The translations under genes were made by a program, and so were the position numbers. 64,000 nt of DNA from Oscillibacter sp. (GTDB lineage: Bacteria > Bacillota > Clostridia > Oscillospirales > Oscillospiraceae): the NCBI RefSeq assembly GCF_028693505.1, contig NZ_JAQUVF010000004.1:26775-90774 (forward strand), read 5' to 3'. The notes under the pieces were generated by a model. It was not told the origin of the DNA and searched no databases. It worked only from the letters and a program-made list of their open reading frames with translations. This document shows positions 33,495 to 41,548 of the stretch, one piece after another (position 1 is the stretch's first letter; every line of letters starts with the position of its first letter).

Positions 33495-34456
33495 ACGCAC
33501 TCCGTCCTTTCCGGTTTTCCCGCCAGCTCCAGCAGCTTGCGCAGCCGGTGGTTCAGACAGGATTTCGTGACCGGCGGATCAAATTCCTCCGCCAGCTCGG
33601 AGAGGGTCAGCTCCGGATTTTCCAGCCGCAGCGCCGCCGTTTGGCGCAGCTTGTCCGGCAGAGTTTCCAGCATGCCCGCCCCACGGAGCCGCCGAATGGC
33701 CTCCAGCTGCTCCTGCGACGCCAGCACCGCCTTATCAAGATTCGCGCTGTCGCAGTTGAGACGGCGGTTCACGCTGTTGCGCAGGTCCTTTTCCATCTTG
33801 GCGGACATCATGTTCATGGCGGCCACCGGCGCGCCGATCAGGGTGAGGAAATCCTCGATCTGGTCGCTTTGCTTGAAATAAGTAACGAAGCTGCCGTTTC
33901 GGCTGATACTTTTGGGCGGATAGCCGCTCTCCCGCAGCAAAACCTCCAGTTCCCGGCTGGCCTGCAAATGGGAGGTGGTCAGCTCCAGATGGTACCGCTT
34001 GGCGGGGTCTGTGATGCTGCCGCCCGCGAAAAAGATGCCCCGCAGGAAGGACGCCCGGCAGCACTCCTCCTCCAGCATGGCAAAGTTGATGTGCAGCACG
34101 GCGTTTTGCCGGGGATCGTAGCCCAGCAAATTGACAATGTGGTCCATCTTTTGGCTGTCCGTGATTTGAAAAACCAGCTTGCCGGATTCTCTTTGCGGCG
34201 TTTCCGTCTTTTCGTCGTCCGTTCCGGCCAGCCGAAGAGCCTTCTCCGGCTGGCGGTCGAAGTGCAGGGCGAAGGCGCGGTGAAAGAGCTTGGGAAGCCG
34301 GGCTGCAAAGTTCTGGTTTTCCGTCACGATGCGCACCTCGGCGGGGTTAAAGGTATTGCAGTAAAGCAAAATACCGTATGCCTCCGCCCGGACGCAGCAA
34401 AGCCGCTGCACCGGCAGCTTACAAAGCTCGTTTTTGGTGTCGAAGGAAAAAGACAT
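33491..34456 (-). CDS. whiA: DNA-binding protein WhiA
   Basis: This 321-residue protein combines an N-terminal pair of homing-endonuclease-like domains (SFDTKNELCKLP at 3-14, FLRGIFFAGGSITDPAKRYHLEL) with a C-terminal helix-turn-helix domain (KLRQTAALRLENPELTLSELAEEF and SCLNHRLRKLLELA). It regulates cell division and sporulation-related genes and is normally encoded next to rapZ and yvcK, as here. Length and start are typical. Confidence 0.95.
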   Translation of the reverse strand: MSFSFDTKNELCKLPVQRLCCVRAEAYGILLYCNTFNPAEVRIVTENQNFAARLPKLFHRAFALHFDRQPEKALRLAGTDDEKTETPQRESGKLVFQITDSQKMDHIVNLLGYDPRQNAVLHINFAMLEEECCRASFLRGIFFAGGSITDPAKRYHLELTTSHLQASRELEVLLRESGYPPKSISRNGSFVTYFKQSDQIEDFLTLIGAPVAAMNMMSAKMEKDLRNSVNRRLNCDSANLDKAVLASQEQLEAIRRLRGAGMLETLPDKLRQTAALRLENPELTLSELAEEFDPPVTKSCLNHRLRKLLELAGKPERTECV

Positions 34457-34497
34457 GAGCGTCTCCTTTCGTCGGATTCTTAAGGGCGGCAGGCAGT

Positions 34498-35553
34498 TTA
34501 TACCTGCTTTTCCACCCGGTAGCTCTCGCCCTGAAAGTTTTTCCCGGCGATGCGGACGCTGCGCTCCGCGTGGAGCAAAACCAGCTCTCTTGCGAGATGA
34601 CCGGGATCGTGGCGGACAAAGCCGTTATCCACTGTGGCGATGGGGCGCTTCACCACCTCCACACCCAGCGCCGCGCAGTTTTCCACGTCGCAGAAAAGCG
34701 GGGCCGCGCCCTCTTGGGCGTATCGGGCGGCAACGCCCTTGGGAATGGGGGAGGAATTTGCAAGGCACAGATTGAAAAGGCCCTGGGCAGAGTGGTGGAA
34801 CAGCGCCGCGATATGGTCGGAGACCGTGTACCCCTCGGTCTCCCCTTCTTGTGTCATGATATTGCAGATGTAAATTTTCAGCGCGTCGGAGTCCGCAATG
34901 GCCTCTGAGATGCCGTCCACCAAGAGATTGGGGATGATGCTGGTATAGAGGCTGCCCGGTCCCAGAACGATCATGTCCGCTTCCTGGATGGCCGTCAGCG
35001 CCGCGGGCAGCGCTGCGGGACGCTCCGGCAGCAGACGCACGCAGCGGATGCGGCAGTCCTCCCGCTTCTTGCAGTAAGAAATCTTGGACTCCCCCACCAC
35101 CGACGCGCCGTTTTCAAACTCCGCCTCCAGTGCCACATTGGCCGTGGTCACCGGCAGCACCCGGCCGGTAATGGCCAAAACCTCGCTCATGCGGCTCACC
35201 GCCACGTCGAAGGAGGGGGAAATGCCGTTGAGCGCAGCCAGAAACAGGTTGCCAAAGCTCTGCCCGGTCAGGGACCCGTCGGTGAAGCGATAATGCATCA
35301 GCTCGCTCATCAGCGGCTCGGTGTTTGCCAGCGCCTCCATACAGTTGCGGATATCGCCCGGCGGAGGCATGCCCAAGTCCTGACGCAGCATCCCGGAGCC
35401 CCCGCCGTCGTCCGCTACCGTCACGATGGCGGAGAGATTCTCCGTGTACTGCTTCAGCCCCCGCAGCATGGTGGAAAGACCGTGACCGCCGCCGATCACG
35501 GCGATTCTCGGTCCGTGGGCGCGGGGGAGGCGGTATGATACGCGATTGTCCAT
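34498..35553 (-). CDS. yvcK: Gluconeogenesis factor YvcK (CofD-like)
   Basis: This 351-residue protein has the family N-terminal glycine-rich motif IAVIGGGHGLSTMLRGLK, VADDGGGSGMLR with the conserved acidic pair, and PPGDIRNCMEAL. YvcK binds UDP-sugars and links central carbon metabolism to cell-wall precursor supply. It sits between rapZ (16 bases upstream) and whiA (about 40 bases downstream), the conserved order in Bacillota. The extra N-terminal residues before RIAVIGG are few. Confidence 0.95.
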   Translation of the reverse strand: MDNRVSYRLPRAHGPRIAVIGGGHGLSTMLRGLKQYTENLSAIVTVADDGGGSGMLRQDLGMPPPGDIRNCMEALANTEPLMSELMHYRFTDGSLTGQSFGNLFLAALNGISPSFDVAVSRMSEVLAITGRVLPVTTANVALEAEFENGASVVGESKISYCKKREDCRIRCVRLLPERPAALPAALTAIQEADMIVLGPGSLYTSIIPNLLVDGISEAIADSDALKIYICNIMTQEGETEGYTVSDHIAALFHHSAQGLFNLCLANSSPIPKGVAARYAQEGAAPLFCDVENCAALGVEVVKRPIATVDNGFVRHDPGHLARELVLLHAERSVRIAGKNFQGESYRVEKQV

Positions 35554-35568
35554 CGTCTCTCCTTTTTC

Positions 35569-36432
35569 TCAGCCGCCCCGGCTCATATCCCGGTGGTTTT
35601 CCGTCACCTGATACCCCAGCTCCCGGATATACGCCGTCAGGGCGTGGGTCACCGCCACAGAGCGGTGGTGTCCGCCGGTGCAGCCCACGGCAATGACCAG
35701 TCCGGTCTTGCCCTCCTCGGCATACAGCGGCAGCGTGAAGGCCAGCAGGTCCTCCAGCCGGGTAAGGAACTCCCTGCTTTGCTGAAAGTCAAACACATAG
35801 TCGGAGACGGCTGCATCCAGCCCCGTTTGCCCACGGAGCGTGTCGATATAGTAAGGATTTGGCAGGAAGCGGACGTCAAAAACCAGATCCGCCTCCATGG
35901 GAAGGCCGTACTTAAAGCCAAAGGAGGTCACCCTCACGGACATGCCGCCCTTTTCCCCGGTCTTGTCAAACCGCTGTAAAAGCTCGCTGCGGAGCTGGGC
36001 GGTGGAGGTGTGGGAGGTGTCGATCACAAAGTCGGCACGTTTCCGCACCGGCTCCATCAGCTCCCGTTCCTGCCGGACGGCCTCCTCCAGCGAGTCCGTC
36101 CGCCCCAGCAGCGGATGGCGCCGCCGGGTCTCCTTATAGCGGTTGATGATCGTCTCGGGGGACGCCTCCAAAAACAGCATCCGGCACACGCAGTCCATGG
36201 TTTTCAGATGGTCCAGCACGTCGAACAGCTCCGCAAAGGAGCTGCCGGTGCGCACGTCGTATACCAGCGCAACCCGGTCGTACCGCCCGTTTCCGCCGGC
36301 GCAGAACTCCGCAAATTTCAAGATCATGGCGGCGGGCATATTGTCCACGATGTAAAAGCCCATGTCCTCCAAAAAGGACGCCGTCTTGCTCTTTCCGCCG
36401 CCGGAAAGGCCGGAGATAATCAGAATTTCCAT
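35569..36432 (-). CDS. rapZ: RNase adapter / nucleotide-binding protein RapZ
   Basis: This 287-residue P-loop protein starts MEILIISGLSGGGKSKTASFLED, with the P loop at about 8-15, and ends with the conserved GCTGGHHRSVAVTHAL and HRDMSRG motifs. In E. coli RapZ directs RNase E to a small RNA that controls amino-sugar synthesis; in Bacillota the role is less defined but linked to yvcK. The ATG at 36432 is chosen because the 67 residues upstream in frame are low-complexity and lie over the murB end. Confidence 0.95.
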   Translation of the reverse strand: MEILIISGLSGGGKSKTASFLEDMGFYIVDNMPAAMILKFAEFCAGGNGRYDRVALVYDVRTGSSFAELFDVLDHLKTMDCVCRMLFLEASPETIINRYKETRRRHPLLGRTDSLEEAVRQERELMEPVRKRADFVIDTSHTSTAQLRSELLQRFDKTGEKGGMSVRVTSFGFKYGLPMEADLVFDVRFLPNPYYIDTLRGQTGLDAAVSDYVFDFQQSREFLTRLEDLLAFTLPLYAEEGKTGLVIAVGCTGGHHRSVAVTHALTAYIRELGYQVTENHRDMSRGG

Positions 36433-36449
36433 ATGGTTTTTGCCCTCTT

Positions 36450-37373
36450 TCACCCCTGGATGATGCGGACCTCCGGCTCCAGACGGACGCCGGTTTGCGC
36501 AAAGACGCGCGCCTGCACCGCTTCGATCAGCGCCGTCACATCCGCGCAGGTGGCGCCGCCCCGATTGATGAGGAAGCCCGCGTGCTTTTCGGACACCTGC
36601 GCGCCGCCCACCTGTAGGCCCTTGAGTCCACACTGGTCGATCAGCGTCCCGGCGAAGTGCCCCGTGGGGCGTTTAAAGGTGCTGCCGGCACTGGGCCATT
36701 CCAGCGGCTGGCTGGCCTTTCGGCGGGCCATCAAATCCCGCATATTTTCTCGAATCTTTGTTGCGTCCCCCACTGTCAGCTGGAAGGTCGCCCGCAGGAC
36801 CACCGCATCCGGCCGGTCGGTAAGGAGACTGTGGCGGTAACTTAAATCCAATGCATCGCAGGAAAGCGTCCGAACGCCCTCCTCCGGAAAAAGGACCACG
36901 GCACTTTGCAGCACCTGCTTCATCTCTCCCCCGTAGGCCCCGGCATTCATGCACACGCCGCCGCCCACCGTGCCGGGGATGCCGTGGGCGAATTCCAGAC
37001 CGCCAAGGCCCCGGCGGCAGGCAAAGTCCGCAAGACGGGCAAGGGACGCGCCCGCCGCCGCCGTGACAGCGGCGGGCGTCTCCCCCTCCGTGATCTCTTG
37101 GAACGCCGCCGAGGTCTCGATCACCAGACGGTCCACGCCCTCGTCCGGCGAGAGCAGATTGGTGCCGTTGCCGATGACCAGCGGTCTCCCTCCGCAGCGC
37201 TGCCCGATGGCGCGCAGCAGCACCAGCTGCTCCCCGTTTTTCGGGAAAGCCATGCGCCGGGCCGGACCGCCGATGCGAAAGGAGGTGTGGCGGCTCATCG
37301 GCTCGTCGCACGCCACCGTCACATCCGGCAGCTCACCGGCAAGTTGTTTGTCAAATTCCGCTGTCCAATCCAT
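36450..37373 (-). CDS. murB: UDP-N-acetylenolpyruvoylglucosamine reductase
   Basis: This 307-residue flavoenzyme makes UDP-N-acetylmuramic acid for peptidoglycan. The FAD-binding SRHTSFRIGGPA, IGNGTNLL, GIPGTVGGGVCMNAGAYGGEM and the C-terminal GSTFKRP with the catalytic Ser and NRGGAT are all present. The ATG at 37373 (MDWTAEFDKQL) gives the normal MurB length; upstream codons to 37982 are shadow sequence of the ROK kinase gene. Its place ahead of rapZ-yvcK-whiA is common in clostridia. Confidence 0.96.
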   Translation of the reverse strand: MDWTAEFDKQLAGELPDVTVACDEPMSRHTSFRIGGPARRMAFPKNGEQLVLLRAIGQRCGGRPLVIGNGTNLLSPDEGVDRLVIETSAAFQEITEGETPAAVTAAAGASLARLADFACRRGLGGLEFAHGIPGTVGGGVCMNAGAYGGEMKQVLQSAVVLFPEEGVRTLSCDALDLSYRHSLLTDRPDAVVLRATFQLTVGDATKIRENMRDLMARRKASQPLEWPSAGSTFKRPTGHFAGTLIDQCGLKGLQVGGAQVSEKHAGFLINRGGATCADVTALIEAVQARVFAQTGVRLEPEVRIIQG

Positions 37374-37390
37374 AGGGACCCTCCCAAAAT

Positions 37391-38326
37391 TCAGAGTGCG
37401 CGGCCCAGCAGAGCCGCGCCGATGATGCCTGCGTCGTTTCCAAGCTCCGCCCGCAAAATGCGGGGCAGCTTTCCGGTGTGGCGGGGATAGCATTCCCGTT
37501 CCACGATCTGGCGCAGCGGCTCCATCAAAAGGGCCTCCGGCGCACCGGCCACGCCGCCGCCGATGGCCACCGCCTCGGGCTGCAAAATGTTCACCAGATT
37601 GGTGACGCCACAGGCAAGATAGTCCACATACGTCCGGCAAAGCGCCTTCGCGGCGCAATCGCCCTGCTGCGCCGCCAGAAAGGCCGTCCGGCCCTCCACG
37701 CCGTCTTTTTCCGCGAGTCGGTGGAGCAGGCTCTCCGGGTGACGCGCCATCGTCTCCCGAGTCATCCGGATCAATCCGGTGGCGGAGGCGTAGGCCTCCC
37801 AGCACCCGCGCCTGCCGCAGTTGCAGGGCGCGCCGTCCTTTTCCACCACCATGTGTCCCACCTCGCCCACCATGCCGCTCCCGGCGTAAAGCTTTCCGTT
37901 CAGGATGAAGCCGCCGCCCACGCCGGTTCCCAGCGTGACGATGGCAAATTGCTCCGTTCCCCGGCCCGCGCCGCACAGCCACTCACCCACCGCCGCGCAG
38001 TTGGCGTCGTTTTCCAGCAGCACGGGAAGGTCCAGATATTTCCGAAAGAGATCGCTCAGAGGCACATTTTGCAGCGGAATGTTGCAGGTGTAGCAAATTT
38101 TCCCCTCTGCCACAGCCCCCGGGATGCCGATGCCCACATACGCGATCTCCCCCGGCGCCGCGCCGCCTTTTTCCAGCACGGCCCCCGCCAGCGCGGCGAG
38201 GGTCTTTGCAAAGTCCTCCGCGCCGTGAAAGACCAGCGGCGTGCGCTCCGCGGCAAGGATCGCTCCGCTCTCCGACACCAGACCGGCTTTCAGATTCGTG
38301 CCGCCCACATCGATTCCGATGTACAT
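37391..38326 (-). CDS. ROK family glucokinase-like sugar kinase
   Basis: This 311-residue protein starts MYIGIDVGGTNLKAGLV (phosphate-binding motif, residues 5-14). It continues with LENDANCAAVGEW (catalytic Asp), VTLGTGVGGG, and the ROK zinc motif GHMVVEKDGAPCNCGRRGCWEAYAS. Most such proteins in this setting phosphorylate glucose or N-acyl-amino sugars. The ATG at 38326 follows agaggagggagcgc. It lies between hprK and murB on the same strand, which fits a carbon-control operon. Glucose is the likely but unproven substrate. Confidence 0.9.
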   Translation of the reverse strand: MYIGIDVGGTNLKAGLVSESGAILAAERTPLVFHGAEDFAKTLAALAGAVLEKGGAAPGEIAYVGIGIPGAVAEGKICYTCNIPLQNVPLSDLFRKYLDLPVLLENDANCAAVGEWLCGAGRGTEQFAIVTLGTGVGGGFILNGKLYAGSGMVGEVGHMVVEKDGAPCNCGRRGCWEAYASATGLIRMTRETMARHPESLLHRLAEKDGVEGRTAFLAAQQGDCAAKALCRTYVDYLACGVTNLVNILQPEAVAIGGGVAGAPEALLMEPLRQIVERECYPRHTGKLPRILRAELGNDAGIIGAALLGRAL

Positions 38327-38342
38327 GCGCTCCCTCCTCTTC

Positions 38343-39281
38343 TCACACCCGTCCGCTGCCGGAATCCGCCCGCATGTCGACCTTGCGCGCCAGCTCCTGG
38401 GCGGCGTTGAACCCAAATTTCCGGTGGCGGTTGTTCATGGCCGCCACCTCCACGATACTGGCAAGGTTTCTGCCCGGCCGCACCGGGATGGTGATGATGG
38501 GCACCTGAATATCCAGTATCTCCGTAAAATGGTCCTCAATGCCCAGCCGGTCGTAAAACTTCGTCTGGTCCCACTGCTCAAAATGGACCACAAGGTCCAG
38601 CTGGGATTCCACCTTGATGGCCCGCATCCCAAAGAGCTGGCGCACGTCGATGACGCCGATGCCCCGCAGCTCGATATAGTGGCGAATGACCTCCGGCGCG
38701 GTGCCGATGAGCTGGTTGGAAATGCGCCGCAGCTCCACCGCGTCGTCCGCCACCAGACGGTGGCCCCGCATGATCAGCTCGATGGCGCTCTCGCTCTTGC
38801 CCACGCCGGAATCGCCGGTGATCATCACGCCCTCGCCGTAAATGTCCAGCAGGACGCCGTGACGGGTGATGCAGGGCGCCAGCTCCCGGTTGAGATACTC
38901 GATGGTGTGGCTGGTGAATTCCACCGTGGTCTCCTGAGTCCGCAGCAGCGTCTTTTCATGCTCCACCGCGCTGTCCAGACACTCCGGAAAGCACTCCAGC
39001 CCCCGGGAGATCACCAGCGCGGGAATGTCATACAGGAAGAGATCGTCAAAGCACTTGCGGCGCTGTTCGCTGGAGAGGCCCTTGAGATAAGTGTCCTCCG
39101 CCTTGCCGATCACCTGCAGACGGCGGGGATCGAAATAGTCGTAAAAATCGTGAAACTGGAGGCCGGGCCGGTTCACATCCGTGATGGTCAGCAGAGCCGC
39201 GCCGAAATCGCTGCCCTGATTCAAAACCTCCAAATCAAAAAGAGCCACAAACGCTGTGATTTTCATACCATTTTCACTCAT
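38343..39281 (-). CDS. hprK: HPr kinase/phosphorylase
   Basis: This 312-residue enzyme phosphorylates Ser46 of HPr and reverses the reaction, setting carbon catabolite repression. The P loop ITGDSGVGKSESAIEL is near 149-163, followed by LVADDAVEL and the C-terminal signature ELRGIGVIDVRQLFG and VPVRPGRNLASIVEVAAMN. The N-terminal domain (KITAFVALFDLEVLNQG) is complete. An ATG at 39266 is an alternative start. It heads the hprK-ROK-murB-rapZ-yvcK-whiA series behind a clear promoter. Confidence 0.96.
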   Translation of the reverse strand: MSENGMKITAFVALFDLEVLNQGSDFGAALLTITDVNRPGLQFHDFYDYFDPRRLQVIGKAEDTYLKGLSSEQRRKCFDDLFLYDIPALVISRGLECFPECLDSAVEHEKTLLRTQETTVEFTSHTIEYLNRELAPCITRHGVLLDIYGEGVMITGDSGVGKSESAIELIMRGHRLVADDAVELRRISNQLIGTAPEVIRHYIELRGIGVIDVRQLFGMRAIKVESQLDLVVHFEQWDQTKFYDRLGIEDHFTEILDIQVPIITIPVRPGRNLASIVEVAAMNNRHRKFGFNAAQELARKVDMRADSGSGRV

Positions 39282-39387
39282 GGCCTATCCTTCCCTTTCC
39301 GATGGGAAACGAGAGCTCCGCACCCATCCTGCCAGCCGGAAAACGCCCGGCAAAGCGGTTAAAAATTTCTAAGCTTCCATGTTTTTT

Positions 39388-39416
39388 ATTATATATGAAT
39401 CCGCCGGATTTCGCAA
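39388..39416 (-). promoter_or_regulatory. Promoter of the hprK operon
   Basis: On the minus strand TTGCGA (39416-39411), a 17-base spacer and TATAAT (39393-39388) form a good vegetative promoter about 100 bases before hprK. It is divergent from the rpmB promoter. Confidence 0.7.
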
Positions 39417-39483
39417 CACTTTCGCTTGATTGGCGCCCAGAATGTCCCCTAAAAAAAGAAAGTAAATTTTTTGAAATTTCCAC

Positions 39484-39512
39484 TTGCTTTTTTGGAATAT
39501 TTCTGTTATTAT
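39484..39512 (+). promoter_or_regulatory. Promoter of rpmB
   Basis: TTGCTT (39484-39489), a 17-base spacer and TATTAT (39507-39512) lie 55 bases before the rpmB start, in an AT-rich stretch. Confidence 0.7.
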
Positions 39513-39567
39513 ATCAGCTGTGCCTGTTTAACAGCACGGAATACGCAACAGCAAGGAGGTGCAACGG

Positions 39568-39756
39568 ATGGCAAAGTGCGAGTTTTGCGACAAGGGCGTA
39601 ACCTTCGGTATTCAGGTTTCTCACTCTCATCGGCGTTCCAATCGTCCCTGGAAGCCCAATGTGAAGCGTGTGAAGGCAATCGTCGACGGTTCTCCCCGCC
39701 ATGTGTATGTTTGTACCCGGTGTATGCGTTCCGGTAAAGTCACCAGAGCGGTTTAA
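39568..39756 (+). CDS. rpmB: 50S ribosomal protein L28
   Basis: This 62-residue protein starts MAKCEFCDKGVTFGIQVSHSHRRSNRPWKPN and ends with CTRCMRSGKV, so it is the zinc-binding C+ form with two CxxC pairs. The ATG at 39568 follows a near-perfect aaggaggt site. It is transcribed alone from its own promoter and ends at two tandem hairpins. Confidence 0.97.
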   Translation: MAKCEFCDKGVTFGIQVSHSHRRSNRPWKPNVKRVKAIVDGSPRHVYVCTRCMRSGKVTRAV

Positions 39757-39770
39757 CTTGGACAAACAGG

Positions 39771-39792
39771 ATCCCGGACTTCGGTCCGGGAT
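39771..39792 (+). terminator. rpmB terminator with UUCG loop
   Basis: ATCCCGGAC and GTCCGGGAT pair over 9 bp around a TTCG tetraloop closed by C-G, followed by TTTCTTTTTAT. It starts 14 bases after the rpmB stop. Confidence 0.9.
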
Positions 39793-39822
39793 TTTCTTTT
39801 TATCTTTTCCGGTGACTTTTTT

Positions 39823-39848
39823 AAGGGGAGGACCTTCGTCCTCCCCTT
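39823..39848 (+). terminator. Second hairpin between rpmB and gpsA
   Basis: AAGGGGAGGAC (39823-39833) and GTCCTCCCCTT (39838-39848) pair over 11 bp with a four-base loop and are followed by TTTT, so it reads as a plus-strand backup terminator. It also lies just beyond the minus-strand gpsA stop. Confidence 0.8.
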
Positions 39849-39859
39849 TTTTATTCCAT

Positions 39860-40864
39860 TTACAGCCAGGCAGTCTCCAGAAGTTCGTCCTTCTTCGCCC
39901 GGGTCATCAGCTCCGAGACGACGTCCTTCACCTGCTTGCCATGGTAGAGCACCTCGTAGGCACAGCGGCAAATGGGCATCTCCACGCCCTCCCGCCGGCT
40001 GAGCTGGTACACGCTTTCTGCGGCGTAATACCCCTCCACCACGGCGCCGACCTCCTCCATGGCCTCCTGCACGTCCTTGCCCTGTCCGATCAGGATGCCC
40101 GCCCGGTTGTTCCTGGAGTGCAGGGACGTGCACGTGACGATGAGGTCGCCCATGCCCGCAAGGCCGCCGAAGGTGCGCCGGGTGCCGCCCAGCCGCTCTC
40201 CCAGCCGCGTGATCTCCGCCATGGCCCGGGTCATAAGAAGGGCCTTGGTGTTGTCCTGAAAGCCCAGCCCCGTGCAGATGCCGCAGCTGAGGGCAATCAC
40301 GTTTTTCAGCGCCGCCGCCAGCTCCACGCCCACGATATCGTCGCTGGTATACACCCGGAAATAGTCGTTCATGAAAGCGTCCTGCACGAAGCGGGCCGCA
40401 GCCCGGTCCGGACACGCGCTCACGCAGCCGGTGGGCATCCGAATAATAACTTCCTCTGCGTGAGAAGGGCCGGAAAGTGCAACCACTTTACAGATGTTTC
40501 CCGTGACTTCCTGCAAAATCTGGCTCATACGGAGGTTGGTATCCCGCTCAATGCCCTTGGAAACGGAGACCAGCACGGTTTCCGACCGCAGATAGGGCGC
40601 GGCCTTCTTCCCCGTCTCCCGGACGGCAAAGGACGGCGACGCGCACACCACCAAATCCGCTCCTTCGAGACAGGCGAGATCCCCGGTGATGTGCAGGCTG
40701 TCCGGCAGGCGGACGCCCTGAAGCAGGGGATTTTCCCGGCTTTGTTCCATCTCCGCCGCCTTGGCGGCATTGCGGGACCAAAGGCAGGTGGTATGTCCGT
40801 TGTCGCAAAGGACCCGGCTCAATGCCGTACCCCAGCCGCCGCTGCCTAAGACCACTGCTTTCAT
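39860..40864 (-). CDS. gpsA: Glycerol-3-phosphate dehydrogenase [NAD(P)+]
   Basis: This 334-residue enzyme makes sn-glycerol 3-phosphate for phospholipids. It begins MKAVVLGSGGWGTALSRVL (dinucleotide-binding Gly motif at 7-12) and contains SVSKGIE, ALSGPSHAEEV, the catalytic Lys in ALKNVIALSCG and the GGLAGMGDLIVTCTS signature. The ATG at 40864 overlaps the plsY stop. With plsY it provides the substrate and the acyl acceptor step of phosphatidic acid synthesis. Confidence 0.97.
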   Translation of the reverse strand: MKAVVLGSGGWGTALSRVLCDNGHTTCLWSRNAAKAAEMEQSRENPLLQGVRLPDSLHITGDLACLEGADLVVCASPSFAVRETGKKAAPYLRSETVLVSVSKGIERDTNLRMSQILQEVTGNICKVVALSGPSHAEEVIIRMPTGCVSACPDRAAARFVQDAFMNDYFRVYTSDDIVGVELAAALKNVIALSCGICTGLGFQDNTKALLMTRAMAEITRLGERLGGTRRTFGGLAGMGDLIVTCTSLHSRNNRAGILIGQGKDVQEAMEEVGAVVEGYYAAESVYQLSRREGVEMPICRCAYEVLYHGKQVKDVVSELMTRAKKDELLETAWL

Positions 40865-41544
40865 GATTTGCCCTCCGATCGATGATGGAGCGAAAACTTC
40901 CGCTCGGTCCCGTTCAAAAGCCGTTGGAGATTGCCCCGGTGCTGCCACACGATCAAGCCCCCGATGACAAAGCTCAGCGCCACAACCGGTAGCTCTGGAT
41001 AGCACGCCCACGTGGCAAAGGGGAAACTGGCCCCGGCCCACAAAGAACCCAGCGAGACGTACCGGGTCAGAATCGTCAGCAGCAAAAATCCGCCCCAGAC
41101 CACCAGCGCGATGCGCCAGTCGATCATGATGGCGATGGTGCCGCCGGAGAGGATGCCCTTGCCGCCCTTAAAGTGGAACATGCAGGGGAACATATGGCCC
41201 AGCAGGCAGAAAAGGCCTGCCCAGTATTTCCCCAGCAGGGCCCAGCCGCCAAAAAGCCACACGCCCAGCAGCAGTGCCGCCACGGCCTTCAAAACGTCGC
41301 AGAGGATAACAACGAAGGTCAGCGGACCGCCAAAGGTGCGAAAAAAATTGGTGAGGCCCGCGTTGCCGCTGCCGTGGGTGCGCACGTCGTCCCGCAGGAT
41401 ATACTTGGAGACGATGACGGCCCCGTTGAAGCAGCCCAAAAGATAGCCTGCGGCGGCGGTGACGAGCAGCACCGCGAGCAAGGCGGGTCCGGAGGGGACC
41501 GCCAGAATATCCACGGTGACCTGACCGCTCAAAAACGTGGGCAT
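40861..41544 (-). CDS. plsY: Glycerol-3-phosphate acyltransferase PlsY
   Basis: This 227-residue membrane protein transfers the acyl group from acyl phosphate to glycerol 3-phosphate. The three motifs are GYLLGCFNGAVIVSK, GSGNAGLTNFFRTFG (active-site loop) and GHMFPCMFHFKGGKGIL. It has about five membrane segments and is slightly longer than average because of an N-terminal extension before the first helix. It lies 4 bases after der and overlaps gpsA by 4 bases. Confidence 0.95.
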   Translation of the reverse strand: MPTFLSGQVTVDILAVPSGPALLAVLLVTAAAGYLLGCFNGAVIVSKYILRDDVRTHGSGNAGLTNFFRTFGGPLTFVVILCDVLKAVAALLLGVWLFGGWALLGKYWAGLFCLLGHMFPCMFHFKGGKGILSGGTIAIMIDWRIALVVWGGFLLLTILTRYVSLGSLWAGASFPFATWACYPELPVVALSFVIGGLIVWQHRGNLQRLLNGTERKFSLHHRSEGKS

Positions 41545-41548
41545 GACC

